This document shows, piece after piece, positions 33,873-44,294 of a stretch of DNA of 64,000 nt. Positions within the stretch are counted from its first letter, which is position 1. Each line of letters opens with the position of its first letter. The stretch lies in contig LATX02000188.1 in assembly GCA_001466705.2 (NCBI GenBank), positions 558,001-622,000 of the forward strand, written 5' to 3'. The position numbers were made by a program, and so were the translations under genes. The notes beneath the pieces were generated by a model. It had not been told where the DNA came from. It searched no databases and was given only the letters and a program-made list of their open reading frames with translations. This DNA is from Moniliophthora roreri (taxonomy: Eukaryota; Basidiomycota; Agaricomycetes; Agaricales; Marasmiaceae).

Positions 33873-35614
33873 TTAGAAGGACTTTGACATACTGCTAGCG
33901 TATGATATCCCGTCCTTTTCGCCTTGGAACCAGTGTTCGTCCTTCTTCTCAGAGTACCTGTAAGAAACCTGAGTTAGACCAAGGTAGACATTTATGACAC
34001 AGGAAAAGCTGCGTACTTGCGAATTGGCCGTCCGTCTGGTCCTGTCGGATCAAATGCATCAATCTCACCCCTCTTGTAGAGGGCTAGGGAATCCGATTGC
34101 CCTCTGGCCACATCAGCAGGCAAGCATGAGAAGGAGAGCGACGAGGACGGATCGCGCGACGTAATGCTCGAGTCGCCAGTGAGTTCTGCAAGGCGCCCTA
34201 AAGCTACAGCCATCCGTTCCCCTTTCGAGATACTTGGCTTCTTGAGATCCGATCTACAGTGTGGTAATCGTGAAAGGAATTTCGCAAAAACCTGATTGGT
34301 TATGGTTGCAGTGCCCGATACTACATTGAGTGCGCCAGCGCCGCCTGTGGAGTGAGAATACTATTGTTAAAATGGCTTTGAAGCAGTGTAGTGATGGTGT
34401 ACCTTTTACGGTGTAAAGGATAGCCCCGCCCTCCGCATTGACAAGTTCCGACTGAAGTCGTTCAGCATATTTCATCGGGCAGGTTTCATTGCGTTCTCCC
34501 TATAGGGAAAAAAAAAAGATGAGAATCAGATATGTGGAGCTGTAGCGGTGGTAGCGCATACGTGAATGATTAGCACGGGCTGGCGTATTTCCTTGAGAAC
34601 GTCTGCTTTAAGCGGCATTCTCTGGGGAAAGAAAACTATTAGAAGCACTGCATGCCAAGGCGTGAGATTGAGATTGACTCACATTCATGACAATATTCAT
34701 GAGCTCTACCATTCTCCGCCTTCTCCGTGGAGGCATCATCACTTCCCAGTATCCTATCAGCTGCCAGATTCCGTATGAACGGGGCAAATTCCTCGTATTA
34801 CAAAGAAGAAACATACGTCATCCAACAAGTCTGGGTCGCAGCTCTATGTGTATTGTTCTGTCAATACTGTCGGTGGGAGCTTGATGGGCATCGACTTACC
34901 GGTCCCACCATGAACTTCACCGCTTCCATGCAAACGTGCTCAAAGGATTCTAAATCATCCGCGTAACACCAAGATTGCATAACTTCATCAAAAGCGTTGA
35001 ATACCCATTTCAACCTGGAAGAAGACCAGTCACGAAATGTCGGTGATAGATGAGAATCGAGTCTCACTCGGTGGGAGGAGGGACGTTGCATAACGTGAGG
35101 CTTAGGCACATTTCCGGAAACCTTGTAAATGGGAATGAATAGGGATATTGTTCATTCGGAAAACAAAGTGGGGGCTGCCACGCACAAAACCGCAAAACGC
35201 AAAGCTGCGCTCACTGATAAAGTTTCCAGTGCCAACACATGACATGGCGGTAGATGAAGTGACTAGAAAATTTCAAAGAAATAGGTGAGAGACTTGTAGT
35301 TAGCGAGAAAACAGCTTACGCACCTGATGGCAAAACGCCAAATCCGCTGCGTCTACCCAGGAATCATGTCTACCGCTTGGTCTACATGACGACTTGCCAC
35401 AAACTCTCATGTCAAACGCGATTAGGTTGAAATTGTTGTCCAGGCGAGGATCCCCAAACTGGTTATCAAGCCATGAAGAGTCGAGAAAGGCAGGATGGAG
35501 CATCATAATTGTCGGTTTTTCGGGATCAAAGCCACTGACGTTCCCAAACGCAGAATTGGTTGTATAGAATATAGATGTCCAGTCATCTTCGCTGTAAAGG
35601 TCGACATATGGCAT
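33873..35614 (-). CDS. alpha/beta-hydrolase-fold protein, probably non-catalytic
   Basis: Ten exons can be joined with matching phases: 35614-35324, 35262-35186, 35121-35068, 35014-34900, 34843-34817, 34760-34683, 34621-34562, 34499-34403, 34344-34017 and 33957-33873. The start is MPYVDLYSEDDWTSIFYTTN. The fold is suggested by KPTIMMLHPAFLDSSW, LDNNFNLIAFDMRVCGKSS, LRFAVLFPEMCLSLTLCNVP, YWEVMMPP, RQPVLIIHGERNETCP and a final strand-helix pair. The nucleophile elbow reads HVLALETLSVSAAL with no GxSxG, and the region where the catalytic His is expected (ILYTVKGGAGALNVVSG) has no His. Such agaric proteins may bind ligands or be inactive paralogues. A gtatgt donor at 33892 could extend the gene by an 18-base exon and a last exon ending at 33665. 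Confidence 0.7.
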
Positions 35615-36000
35615 AGTAAACGCTCTCCGGCCGCTGAGCTAACTCGACTTGAAGCAGAACAAACGTGGAGTGAGCATCCAGAGGGACCCTGAATGAAAAA
35701 TACCCATTTTACTGGTGACCCCGGTGAACGGAAAACTGAAAAACAATGAAATAACGGGGCATCGCTGAATGCCTGATCTCCGCCGTCTGGGCCGATGCCG
35801 GGGGCCGGCCGTTGCTACGGAGTTCTTACGGGCGGCATCGACTACAGGTGCGCCTTACCATGTAGGACCTCTGTGGGACCATCGTTGGTGATTGCAGTTG
35901 ATGAAAGTTCTAACAATGCGCCCACAGCATCATTTGTCCATTTAGTCTAATAAAAAATCTCAAGCGTGCATTTACAATCAGGAACTACCGATGATCGTTC
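35615..36000. other. intergenic spacer
   Basis: About 385 bases upstream of the hydrolase-fold gene and downstream of the coiled-coil gene. It includes a GC-rich patch near 35790-35815 (ccgccgtctgggccgatgcc). No gene was seen. Confidence 0.4.
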
Positions 36001-37053
36001 TCATACATTGCTTGTCAAAGCCTCTAAAACTTGGATGACCTTCTGTTGCTTCTGTGAAAAGCTTTCATCTGAGACCAATCGAGTATTTCCAATCTCAGGT
36101 GACATACCTCTCTATCAGTTGTCGCACTTGCTGGAAACATAGTTGGTACTCCGAAAGAGAACAATGCTTCCTGCTGTTGTGCGACTAGTCCGTCCCAAGC
36201 AGGTATGACCCTCTCGCGATCAAATTTCGCTACCTCCTTCTTGTAGTTGTCGTTGAGCATGGTAGCTTCATGTTTCGAGATGCCGGAACCAATCAGGGTA
36301 GCCCTAGGTGCACATCAGGCTGGTGAAGACTAGCGAGTAGTATCAAAACACTCACTTGGTGGTTGCTACCTTGATTTTCTCTTCGTATTTTCTAGTAATC
36401 GCGTTCCTTTCCTCAAGGAGGCGACGTTCGAGCGAATCTTGCTCCATTTTCATCTGATCATGTCGAAAAAGGAATCAACCCCCAAGAAATCAACAAGCGT
36501 AGATCATACGGATTTGAGCGCATCAACAAGCTCCTTTCGGTTAACTAGCTCTGACAGAATGGGCAAAGCCTGTTGAAAGGTGCAATGGCGTAGGTTCAAA
36601 TCTCCATTGGTCACCGATTGTTGACGATAGCCCGGCGTAAAGCTGGTGATACCGCCTTGGGAATTGGGGTTGATACTGGGCGGACCCGCATCGTCTGTCA
36701 TAGGCGGCTCTTTTGGAGCGCCAGGATCATGGCTTCGCCATGGCTCAGGAGTTGAGGCCTGGGATTGGAGTTGAGAGAGCAGGGACGCGACGGACTGGCG
36801 ATCCGCCCCAGCTTCGGGTTCCGTATCGTGGACACCCTGAGCACCTCGGCTTTGAGCCAAGGAAGCCGTGTTAGGTGGTCCAGGTTTCGGTTCGTTAACT
36901 ACGGTTTTCCATGCCTGAGAAGCACCGAGTTGGTTGAGAAGGGCTTGAACAGCTTTGGCATCCTAGAGAGGAAAGCTATGAGCTCTTGCAAGTAGGATAG
37001 ATATATCATAAGTAGTTGCCGACGTTGATATCATATGCATCGGAATCTGGCAT
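36001..37053 (-). CDS. conserved-looking coiled-coil protein of unknown function
   Basis: Five exons (37053-37024, 36962-36510, 36453-36356, 36303-36108, 36051-36001) give 275 residues with matching phases; the first donor (gtcggc) is weak. The N-terminal part (DAKAVQALLNQLGASQAWKT) is helical. A Ser/Pro/Gln-rich linker follows. The second half is predicted helical: FQQALPILSELVNRKELVDA, MKMEQDSLERRLLEERNAIT, RKYEEKIKVATTKATLIGSG, then LNDNYKKEVAKFDRERVIPA, a short hydrophobic GVPTMFPASA, and a last helix QKQQKVIQVLEALTSNV. No family was recognised. Size and helix pattern would suit a subunit of a multiprotein complex, but that is a guess. Confidence 0.65.
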
Positions 37054-38958
37054 AGTCGGAAGAGAGAAGGCAACCTGTCACGGTGGGAATGTCACTGGAA
37101 ATTTGAATGCCGGTCCCGACAGACTCTGAGGCGGGCGGTATCAGAAAATCAACAAGCTGCTCCCCACTTTTCACCACTTTCCCAATCTTTCACTAGATTG
37201 AAACAGTGTTTTCTGTGCATTAGAACACTACTAGGATAGTTTTAGTGACACAGTTTGGGGGTCTGGAACCCTCCTCCCTACTTTCACTACTTTTTCATTA
37301 AAATTGCAAATCACGGGAGTCCGCACAATAGTTATTGAAATTTGATGTAATATAGCACCAAATGATTGTATTGAACATGGTAGAATGAGCGGGATTGAGA
37401 GTGGAAATGGCCCAAGGCCTCAAGGTACATTCAAAGTAATCAACCGGCACTTGAAACGAGTGCGGATGCATCGGTCTCATGAAATGTTTCACTTCTGCTT
37501 CCACTTCCGATAGTTCTGAGGCGCAACGGAGTTCTGGTTCCTGTAAAATCCGATTCCGTGCTAGGAACTTTGAGCCCCAATTGTAATACCGACGGCAATG
37601 GTTTCACTCGGCCTGTGATTAGATTACTTTGCCCGCTGCGATCTGAGGTCAAGTCAAAAGTTTAACCGGGAAATTGCCTGCGACAGCCTCCTAATAAGCG
37701 TGTAGGTGAGCTTGTGGGAGAGCTACCAGTTTCAGAGTCAGGATGACAACAGGTCAAACTAGCAGTTGTACTAAAGCTTTTGCGTTGGCTTTGCGGGGTT
37801 GAAGGATAACGTATTTCGTGGCTAAGAGTCCAGTCAAGGTTTCGAGGAATGAAAAAGCAGGTCCTAAAATGGGTAAATTGGAAGGGGTTGCGTCGGCAAT
37901 CGGGGACGAGTATCTTACATCCGGACATTCTTGGATCAGTAGAATAGACTCGCGCTATCGATAATCGCCTGCTCATAGCAACGGCGGAGGCTACGTAGGA
38001 CATTTCGTTAGCACACATGAGACAACGCGTCTATAGCCCGTGTATGTTCACCTCTCCGTCAATGTGCCTACAAGTGGTTCTCCAGAGAGTGATGTCACCC
38101 AGTCTAGACCTACGTTCATTGTTCATTGTTCTTGATGAAGCTACAACTCTGGGCTTTGAAGCCAAAACCAACGGGGATCATATCAGCTCGGGCAATTTGC
38201 CAGTAAGGGTCGTCAAGTGAAACCGGCGGCTAGTGGGGATGGAGTTACAGAAACAGGTGCATTTTTTTAGAGTCGTGTGCGTCCAGAGACCCTGCCATGA
38301 AGCCTGCAAGCAACCTGCAAGCTTTCTTCAGGACGCTCAGAATGCCTTGACAACTCACTTCCGTGACTTGTCCGTGGCCTCATCTAGCCGGAAGGGACAG
38401 AATTGTTGCCGATCACAACAACATTGTAAAGGACCGATTACCGAGTGACACGGTGATGCTGCGACGAGTCAGACGGATATATGCGTGGAGCGGGACTGGC
38501 AAGGGGAACATTCTAGAGAGATGAGGCAATTATGAAAATGCCTGCTCCTGAGAGGTGGACAAGTTTAAAAGTGTAAATTTTGATATCATTCCATCCAAGT
38601 TCAGGTTGGTGTGATGGAAGGGGTCAAAGTGGAGGCGGTGAGGCGGTTCGGCTACCGGATGGGACATGGGCCTGATTATGTGGTTTATATAATTTTGAGT
38701 AAAAAAAAAAAAAGAAAAAAGCGTGAGAAATGCATGAGGCGAGGCGTGAGAACTTTAGATTTTGGGTAGCAACGAAGGCATACAAACTCAAAGGGGGGGG
38801 AGTTATTTACTGCCTGTTTACTGCCTCCATCATACTTGATTCCCCCTCCCCTGTCTTCCTCCTCCTCTCCTCCCCCTTCGTAATATCCTTCTCCCATCTC
38901 CCTGTACAAAGAGAATCGCTTTACTTCATCGTCTTTCTTCTCCTACTAGTTTTCCAAC
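37054..38958. other. long intergenic region and RGS-gene promoter
   Basis: About 1.9 kb. Minus-strand open frames at 37440-37652 and 37662-38018 have no recognisable domain. Near the right end there is an A-rich tract (38701-38720) and then a C/T-rich block (about 38830-38900, with repeated ctcctcctctcctccc) typical of a strong fungal promoter for the RGS gene. No transposon or RNA gene was identified. Confidence 0.4.
38701..38720. repeat. A-rich homopolymer tract
   Basis: Thirteen A, one G, six A, about 240 bases upstream of the RGS start codon. Such tracts exclude nucleosomes in fungal promoters. Confidence 0.6.
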
Positions 38959-41118
38959 ATGCCCGCCGAGACGGAGTCGCAAGCATCATCTCACATGATG
39001 AAGACCACAAAACGCGGGAGGCCATTTTTGAAGGTACGTCGTACAGATTTTCGTTCAGTGGATGGCAAGCTTACCTTGAGGTTTTCTTGTGCATTTTGCA
39101 GGACACTTTGGACCTCTTTGCGACTCTAATCGTGTCATTACAACTGGGACCCCACAAACAGTTCTTCCGGACATTTTCTAATTCTTTCTCAACGTTAGCC
39201 CCCCTCTTTCCCATTTTTTTTATTCTGTCACTCACAATTCATGTAGGGACGAAGCTGCTCAAAATCTCGCCTCGTTAAAGTTTTCTCAGTCAAATCGTGG
39301 GCCGGATCCCAGAGAACCATCACGAGTAGTCACGACAACGACAACGACCACCTTCTCCATGACTCGAGAGATGGCAAAGGCTATGAGTCAACATTTTATG
39401 GATGCTCGACTTATCGAGAACGCCGCCGACCCCACCTCCAACCTGTTCAAGGACAGGGGTATCTACGTTCTCACTCCCAAAGGTCTTCACGTCCTAGAGC
39501 GATTCATCAGCAAAAACGGCATCAATTCTGACCATCTCCAAGATGTGTTTATAACACAGCCGATCTGCATCAAGTTGCTTCATCTGGAGAGACGGTCTGC
39601 TGATGATGAGATTATCGTCACCCAATCCGTTATCACAGCCCTCTTCCGGCGCTTTGTTGGCAGACAGCCCAACTACCCTTCCCAACCCAGCCAGCCTCAG
39701 GATGCCTTCCAGAGGTACAACGAGCGTGCCAAGGGGGTTTCGTTGATGGATGTGACGGAGCGAGCGCAACCTCTTTTAGGAAAGGGCCAGCAGCATCATA
39801 AGTACTGCTTCGCCGCAGTGACTGCCCTCGAATGGCTTTGTGATTTCACATCGGTTGTGGGTCGGGAGGAGGCTGCTGAGATGGCAGCACAGTTCGTTCG
39901 ATTTGGGTTAATCACGCTGGTCAGCGACAAGCGGAAGAACAATGATTCCGCAATCATCTTCACCGTTCGAGGCTCAGCTCCCGGTGGTAACTCTCCCGTT
40001 AGTGTGCGTATCATTTTCTTCTCTTCTCACCTTGCATCTCAATGCTGATATCTCTGATCCCTAGCAACACGGCGAGTTCCGTTGCACTGCCAAAGCGATC
40101 TACAAGATCACAGAGGAAGGTCGACGAGTCGCTCACTGGGATGGATCAAGACCGACTGGCACCCACGACTCGCCCAATGCTTCTTCTGCCAACCTTTCCA
40201 CCGAGAGGTCGTCCGTCGACAATTCCACTGAAAACAGCGAGAAGAAGAACGACTCGAAGATACATAGGAGAATATCGCTAGCGGAGAAGCTTAATGCTAG
40301 CTACGAGGCTGCCGAGAAGAAAGGTACCAAGGAGAGCAATACCGAACGGCTGCGGTATATTTTGGAGGAGCCAAGCCTAAGGTCGTTATTCCGTGAATTC
40401 TTACGGACCAACTTCTGCGAGGAGAACCTATCTTTTTGGCTTGATGTTCAGGACTTCAAGCGCAAGTTCAACATCACCTCTAGTGCCGTTGCCGTCAACC
40501 CACCGCCTCGTGCTGGAACTAGGACGACACCTGGCCAGGCTGCAATGGAGCGCCATCACGAATCACTAATCAACACCGCTTTCGTTATCTATAATACCTA
40601 TCTTGCACCCTCTAGTCAATGCGAGCTCAACATTGACCACGGTTTGCGGAACGAGCTCGTCAAATACCTCGAGGACGTCGTCACCGGTCTCACAGGAAAA
40701 TCATTCCAAGGGCGGGTTGAACCTGAACAGGCTAGCGCCTTCAACGCTACGCAACTGCAGACAATGATTCGTCTTTATGAGCGTATTCAAGTCCATGTAT
40801 TCCGGTTGATGGCTACGGACTCTGTTCCGAAGGTAAGCTTCAATTTCTGACCCTCCCAAACTATCTTCTCATTGTTTCGCTCTATAGTTCATCAAGACCC
40901 CCAAGTTCCTTGCCATGAGGAACTGGGTAGAAGACTTTGATCCCACCGACGACGATGTACGGCTGCTTTCGTCGGCGCCTTCACAACCCCCAGGTCTCGG
41001 TGGTGAAGAGACTGGCGGTGCCTATATCACGATCTCCCAGCATGCCAGTGAACGTGAACACCGGCAGCAGCAACAGCAGCAAGTCGCCGCCACCTCCACG
41101 CCCACAACTACACCATAG
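38959..41118 (+). CDS. regulator of G-protein signalling with DEP domains (Thn1/FlbA/Sst2 type)
   Basis: Five exons (38959-39033, 39102-39193, 39247-40003, 40065-40832, 40888-41118) give 640 residues. After a short N-terminus (MPAETESQASSHMMKTTKRG) there are two DEP-like regions: the first contains MAKAMSQHFMDARLIENAAD and DRGIYVLTPKGLHVLERFIS, the second ALEWLCDFTSVVGREEAAEM and AAQFVRFGLITLVSDK. The C-terminal RGS domain is clear: LRYILEEPSLRSLFREFLRT, NFCEENLSFWLDVQDFKRKF, HHESLINTAFVIYNTYLAPS, DHGLRNELVKYLEDV and YERIQVHVFRLMATDSVPKF. RGS proteins speed GTP hydrolysis by G-alpha subunits; the Schizophyllum homologue Thn1 controls hyphal form and mating-related signalling. A six-Gln run lies near the end. 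Promoter features upstream are listed separately. Confidence 0.93.
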
Positions 41119-42240
41119 GGTGCTGGTTAATGTTCGGTCGTGATTTGTCTTGTTTCTTCTTTGCATGGTTTTCTTGGACGTCTAATCATAGGTCCCTTCG
41201 CATCCTCTCGAGTGTTCATTACTACGGCAGCACGCATTTCTTGACTTTTTTCTTTTGCCACATCATCACATTATGCGCATCTCTCTTTCTCTCATCGTTC
41301 GTTGCAACGGCACGTCTAGGCACGTCTACCGCGGGGGATTTGTCTTTCTACGTTTAATCCTTCTCATTCTCATGTTTATATTTGCTTATTGCCTTATTAT
41401 TATATCGTGCAGCCCTTTCCCCCCAGTGCGAGTCATTCTACCCCGAACCCTCAATCTAGGCGTCGCGTCTAACAATATATGTAGTATTTAGTATCATACA
41501 GCACACACACTTTTAATAGACAACCCTTCATGTTCATTACACAGTCAAGCAGAGTTGTAGACGATGGTTTACTTGTAGTAATTACCGTATCCATTGCAGT
41601 TCTGTAAATAATAAAAAAAATATGTGCACTTTACGAAAGGGGTTGTTATGGCTTTTCCCACTCGGCAGCACTTATCAGAGCCGACATTGCTTCCGCGACA
41701 AAAAGGAGTCAAAGGACGATCAGCTGCCAGTGTACACTCTATGCAGATCATCGACCCTTGAAACGTTGAAAACCTGAAAGCCGGACTTCGGTCCGTATAG
41801 TGGGTAGAGTCTAGACGGGCAGCGAAGCGTAGTGTGCTGGCCTAGAACTCGTGCACTAGAACTCGTGCCCAGAGCTCGCAGACTCGCATCTATAAGATAA
41901 TTGCGAGAAGATGAAATGGATAGAGTTTCGTTCAATTTTCATTTGTGATTCATGCATTAAATGCGATCGTGGAACAGCTAAAACTCAATTCACAGATCAA
42001 TTTGCCAACGATCTGGCCACTTGGGACAGTCTTGGTGTGGCCGGGGGGATATTATTTGAGGGTCAGAAGCCGCGGGGTCAACTCTAGCTTGGTCCTGAGC
42101 GCGCTAAGCTAGAACTCGCAATGGCATGGCCGAAAATGGATGACCTCGACACGTGTCACGTTGTACTGAACCACGTATACCACGTATACTCATAAAAGAC
42201 CTTTGATTTCACGCTCATTCACGCAACAGTCGCGATCACT
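41119..42240. other. intergenic region with short direct repeats
   Basis: About 1.1 kb. The first 400 bases are T-rich, as expected for the RGS 3' UTR. At 41847-41883 and 42113-42119 short copies of agaactcg recur (agaactcgtgcactagaact, agctagaactcgc). No gene was recognised, and nothing suggests a transposon. Confidence 0.4.
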
Positions 42241-43384
42241 ATGTCCTGGCTCAAGAGTATGGCTTCAGGTGAAGAACCCGAACAATATAGGGAACCTGCT
42301 TCCACCCCGAAAGTGAAAGATCCTTCGAGGCCAGGACGCATGGTTTCAGATAAACCGGCAAATAAACCCTTCTTAGCGTATGTGACGTGCCCTGTTTCTC
42401 TATGCTTGAACTGACGTTTGTATTACCTAGATATAAATCATATCGCGAAAAACAAGCTAAACTTCATGAAGAGTGGCTCCAACGCAAGAAGATACGCGAT
42501 GAAAAGATTGCGCGCGGAGAGGAAGTTGGTCCTGAAGAACCCGATCCTACCGCTCAGCAAGAGATAGGACTGGGAGGATTTATAAAATTCCTTCTTATTA
42601 TGATCCTCTTCATTGCTCTGGCCGGCAAGTTCGTCACCGGGAGCTTCATCTGGGAGTACGATGGTAAATGGATTCGGTTAAAGACATATTTCCCGCCAGT
42701 GGGTCCAGCATTACTCTCTTTCTGTCTCTGCGGCTTCTAATCTCATCTTTTTTAGCCTAGTGGACGTCTGTTCTCTGAGCGCATGCTTGCAGAGTTTGAT
42801 GGAAGGGTGCCAGGCCGTCCAATCTATTTGGCGGTATAGTCACTTCATCTTCTTCCTCTCGTAACACTTTCGCTTACTCGCCACATTGCAAGATTGATGG
42901 GGATGTCTACGACGTGTCCAAAGGAAAAGCTTACCAGCCTGGAGGCTCTTACCACATTTTGTTAGTGCTCGGAAGCGTCCGTATTGAATTTCTTTCGGCT
43001 CATGTCTTTTTTTTTTTTTTTTTTTTTTTTCCAGGGTGGGAACAGATGCTGCGCGTGCATTCGGTACCGGCTGTTTCAAAACTCACCGCACTCATGACCT
43101 GCGAGGTTTATCTGAAGATGAGCTGAGAGTGAGCCTCTTTGTTTATCGCGAAGTGCTGAATACTAATACAGCATCAGGGTGTCGAGCACTGGAAGAAATT
43201 CTATTCAGAACACAAGGACTACTTTAAAGTTGGTCGTGTATCCCACAAACCGATGGACCCTGCAAGTCCTATTCCAGAGCATTGTGACTCTAAGAAGGCG
43301 GAAAATAGTGCGAATGCGGGTCCGAAAAAGGATACTGCTGAGAGGGTTGCCTCTCCAAAGGAACGTGCACAAGGAGAACTTTGA
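42241..43384 (+). CDS. membrane-anchored cytochrome b5-like heme/steroid-binding protein (MAPR type)
   Basis: Six exons (42241-42377, 42431-42698, 42756-42833, 42893-42960, 43035-43128, 43178-43384) give 283 residues with all phases matching. The N-terminal third is charged and helical (YKSYREKQAKLHEEWLQRKK). One membrane helix follows at about residues 95-115 (GGFIKFLLIMILFIALAG). The cytochrome b5-like fold of membrane-associated progesterone-receptor proteins comes next: LFSERMLAEFDGRVPGRPIY, LAIDGDVYDVSKGKAYQPGG, SYHILVGTDAARAFGTGCF and VEHWKKFYSEHKDYFKVGRV. The Tyr in VYDVS is the probable heme ligand position. Family members (Dap1, PGRMC) support cytochrome P450 activity and sterol synthesis. 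The intron before the fifth exon has 24 T directly before its ccag acceptor. Confidence 0.9.
43007..43030 (+). repeat. T24 homopolymer in an intron
   Basis: Twenty-four consecutive T immediately precede the ccag acceptor of the fourth intron of the cytochrome b5-like gene, replacing a normal mixed polypyrimidine tract. Such a run is likely to vary in length between strains. Confidence 0.85.
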
Positions 43385-43445
43385 AATGAGATTAGGGCTA
43401 CGTATATTACCAGGAGTGTACATATTATACTGTAACAAGAATACA

Positions 43446-43472
43446 CAGAAAACCCAGAAAACCCAGAAAACC
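43446..43472 (+). repeat. 9-base tandem repeat, three copies
   Basis: Three perfect copies of cagaaaacc just downstream of the cytochrome b5-like stop codon, in its presumed 3' UTR. Confidence 0.8.
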
Positions 43473-43584
43473 CAAGCGTCCCAGTGAGATAGAAAGAGCA
43501 ATAAATCGAAAGCCAGGTTAGTCGTGATTCACTGTCAACAACCCTGTGGTGAATAGGCGCAACGATTATAAAAAGAAAAAAAGA

Positions 43585-44294
43585 CTATACCTGTCCTGGA
43601 CAGCCATGTGTCATAAGATAATTCTTCAGGATGGGGAAATCTGCCATTGAGGCATCAATCATTGAAGAGAAGGGATTATCACGGTATTTAGCCACGACAA
43701 TGTTGCCGCGCCAAGCGAGGTCCTCCCTGAAAGCCCTGCCTTGAATCTCGCGAATGGTTTTATTGACCGGGAAAGGCATCCCGTCACGAGAAACGACTGG
43801 ATAGAAAATGATGTAGGGGTTGGCGAATCTGCGACTCATACCATCCAACGCTTCTACAAGCTATTACAAGAATAATAAGCGCGAATGAATGGAATGAACA
43901 TTCTTCGGAGACATGAGCGCACTTACCTGGTACTTCCATGATCTTGGACCAAGGCCTTCGGCAACCTAAAAAGGCGACACGTTTCTTTGAGCTCAGGGAC
44001 GTCTCAGTTACGCAGAAACACCTACATAGTCCATGTGTACCTCTGGGTGAGGCATCCGAGACGGATTGTTGGTATAGGAGGCATGATGCGCAGTTATGGT
44101 CATTGGGCTATGAAAATAAGATGAGAAAGACGGCGCAAGACGTGTACGAAAAACAGACCTGGTCATTAGCTGAACAAGAGAGGGAGAGCGTCCTGAATAC
44201 CACAAAGTTAGGATTGTTGACACCTTTGTGAAGGTGAGCTATACTCGCCGTCGGAGGGGAACAAAATGGCATCAAAATAAACAACTTGGTCCAT
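43585..44294 (-). CDS. small protein of unknown function
   Basis: A multi-exon gene whose central and C-terminal parts read clearly: PMTITAHHASYTNNPSRMPH, PEVHMDY, VAEGLGPRSWKYQ, LVEALDGMSRRFANPYIIFY, PVVSRDGMPFPVNKTIREIQ, AFREDLAWRGNIVVAKYRDN and MADFPILKNYLMTHGCPG. The frame joins across introns with gtaggt and gtaagt donors. No signal peptide, membrane helix or known domain was recognised. The 5' end is unresolved: ATG codons at 44294 (MDQVVYFDAILFPSDG) and 44272 both precede a region where the intron arrangement is ambiguous, with a CTAAC branch only about 16 bases before the likely acceptor. The total is about 160-180 residues. The texture suggests a compact globular protein. Confidence 0.6.

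Noticed and set aside
38730..39278. Plus-strand ORF of 182 codons overlapping the RGS 5' end
   Set aside because: It reads the C/T-rich promoter as Leu/Ser/Phe-rich sequence and covers the RGS exons in another frame.
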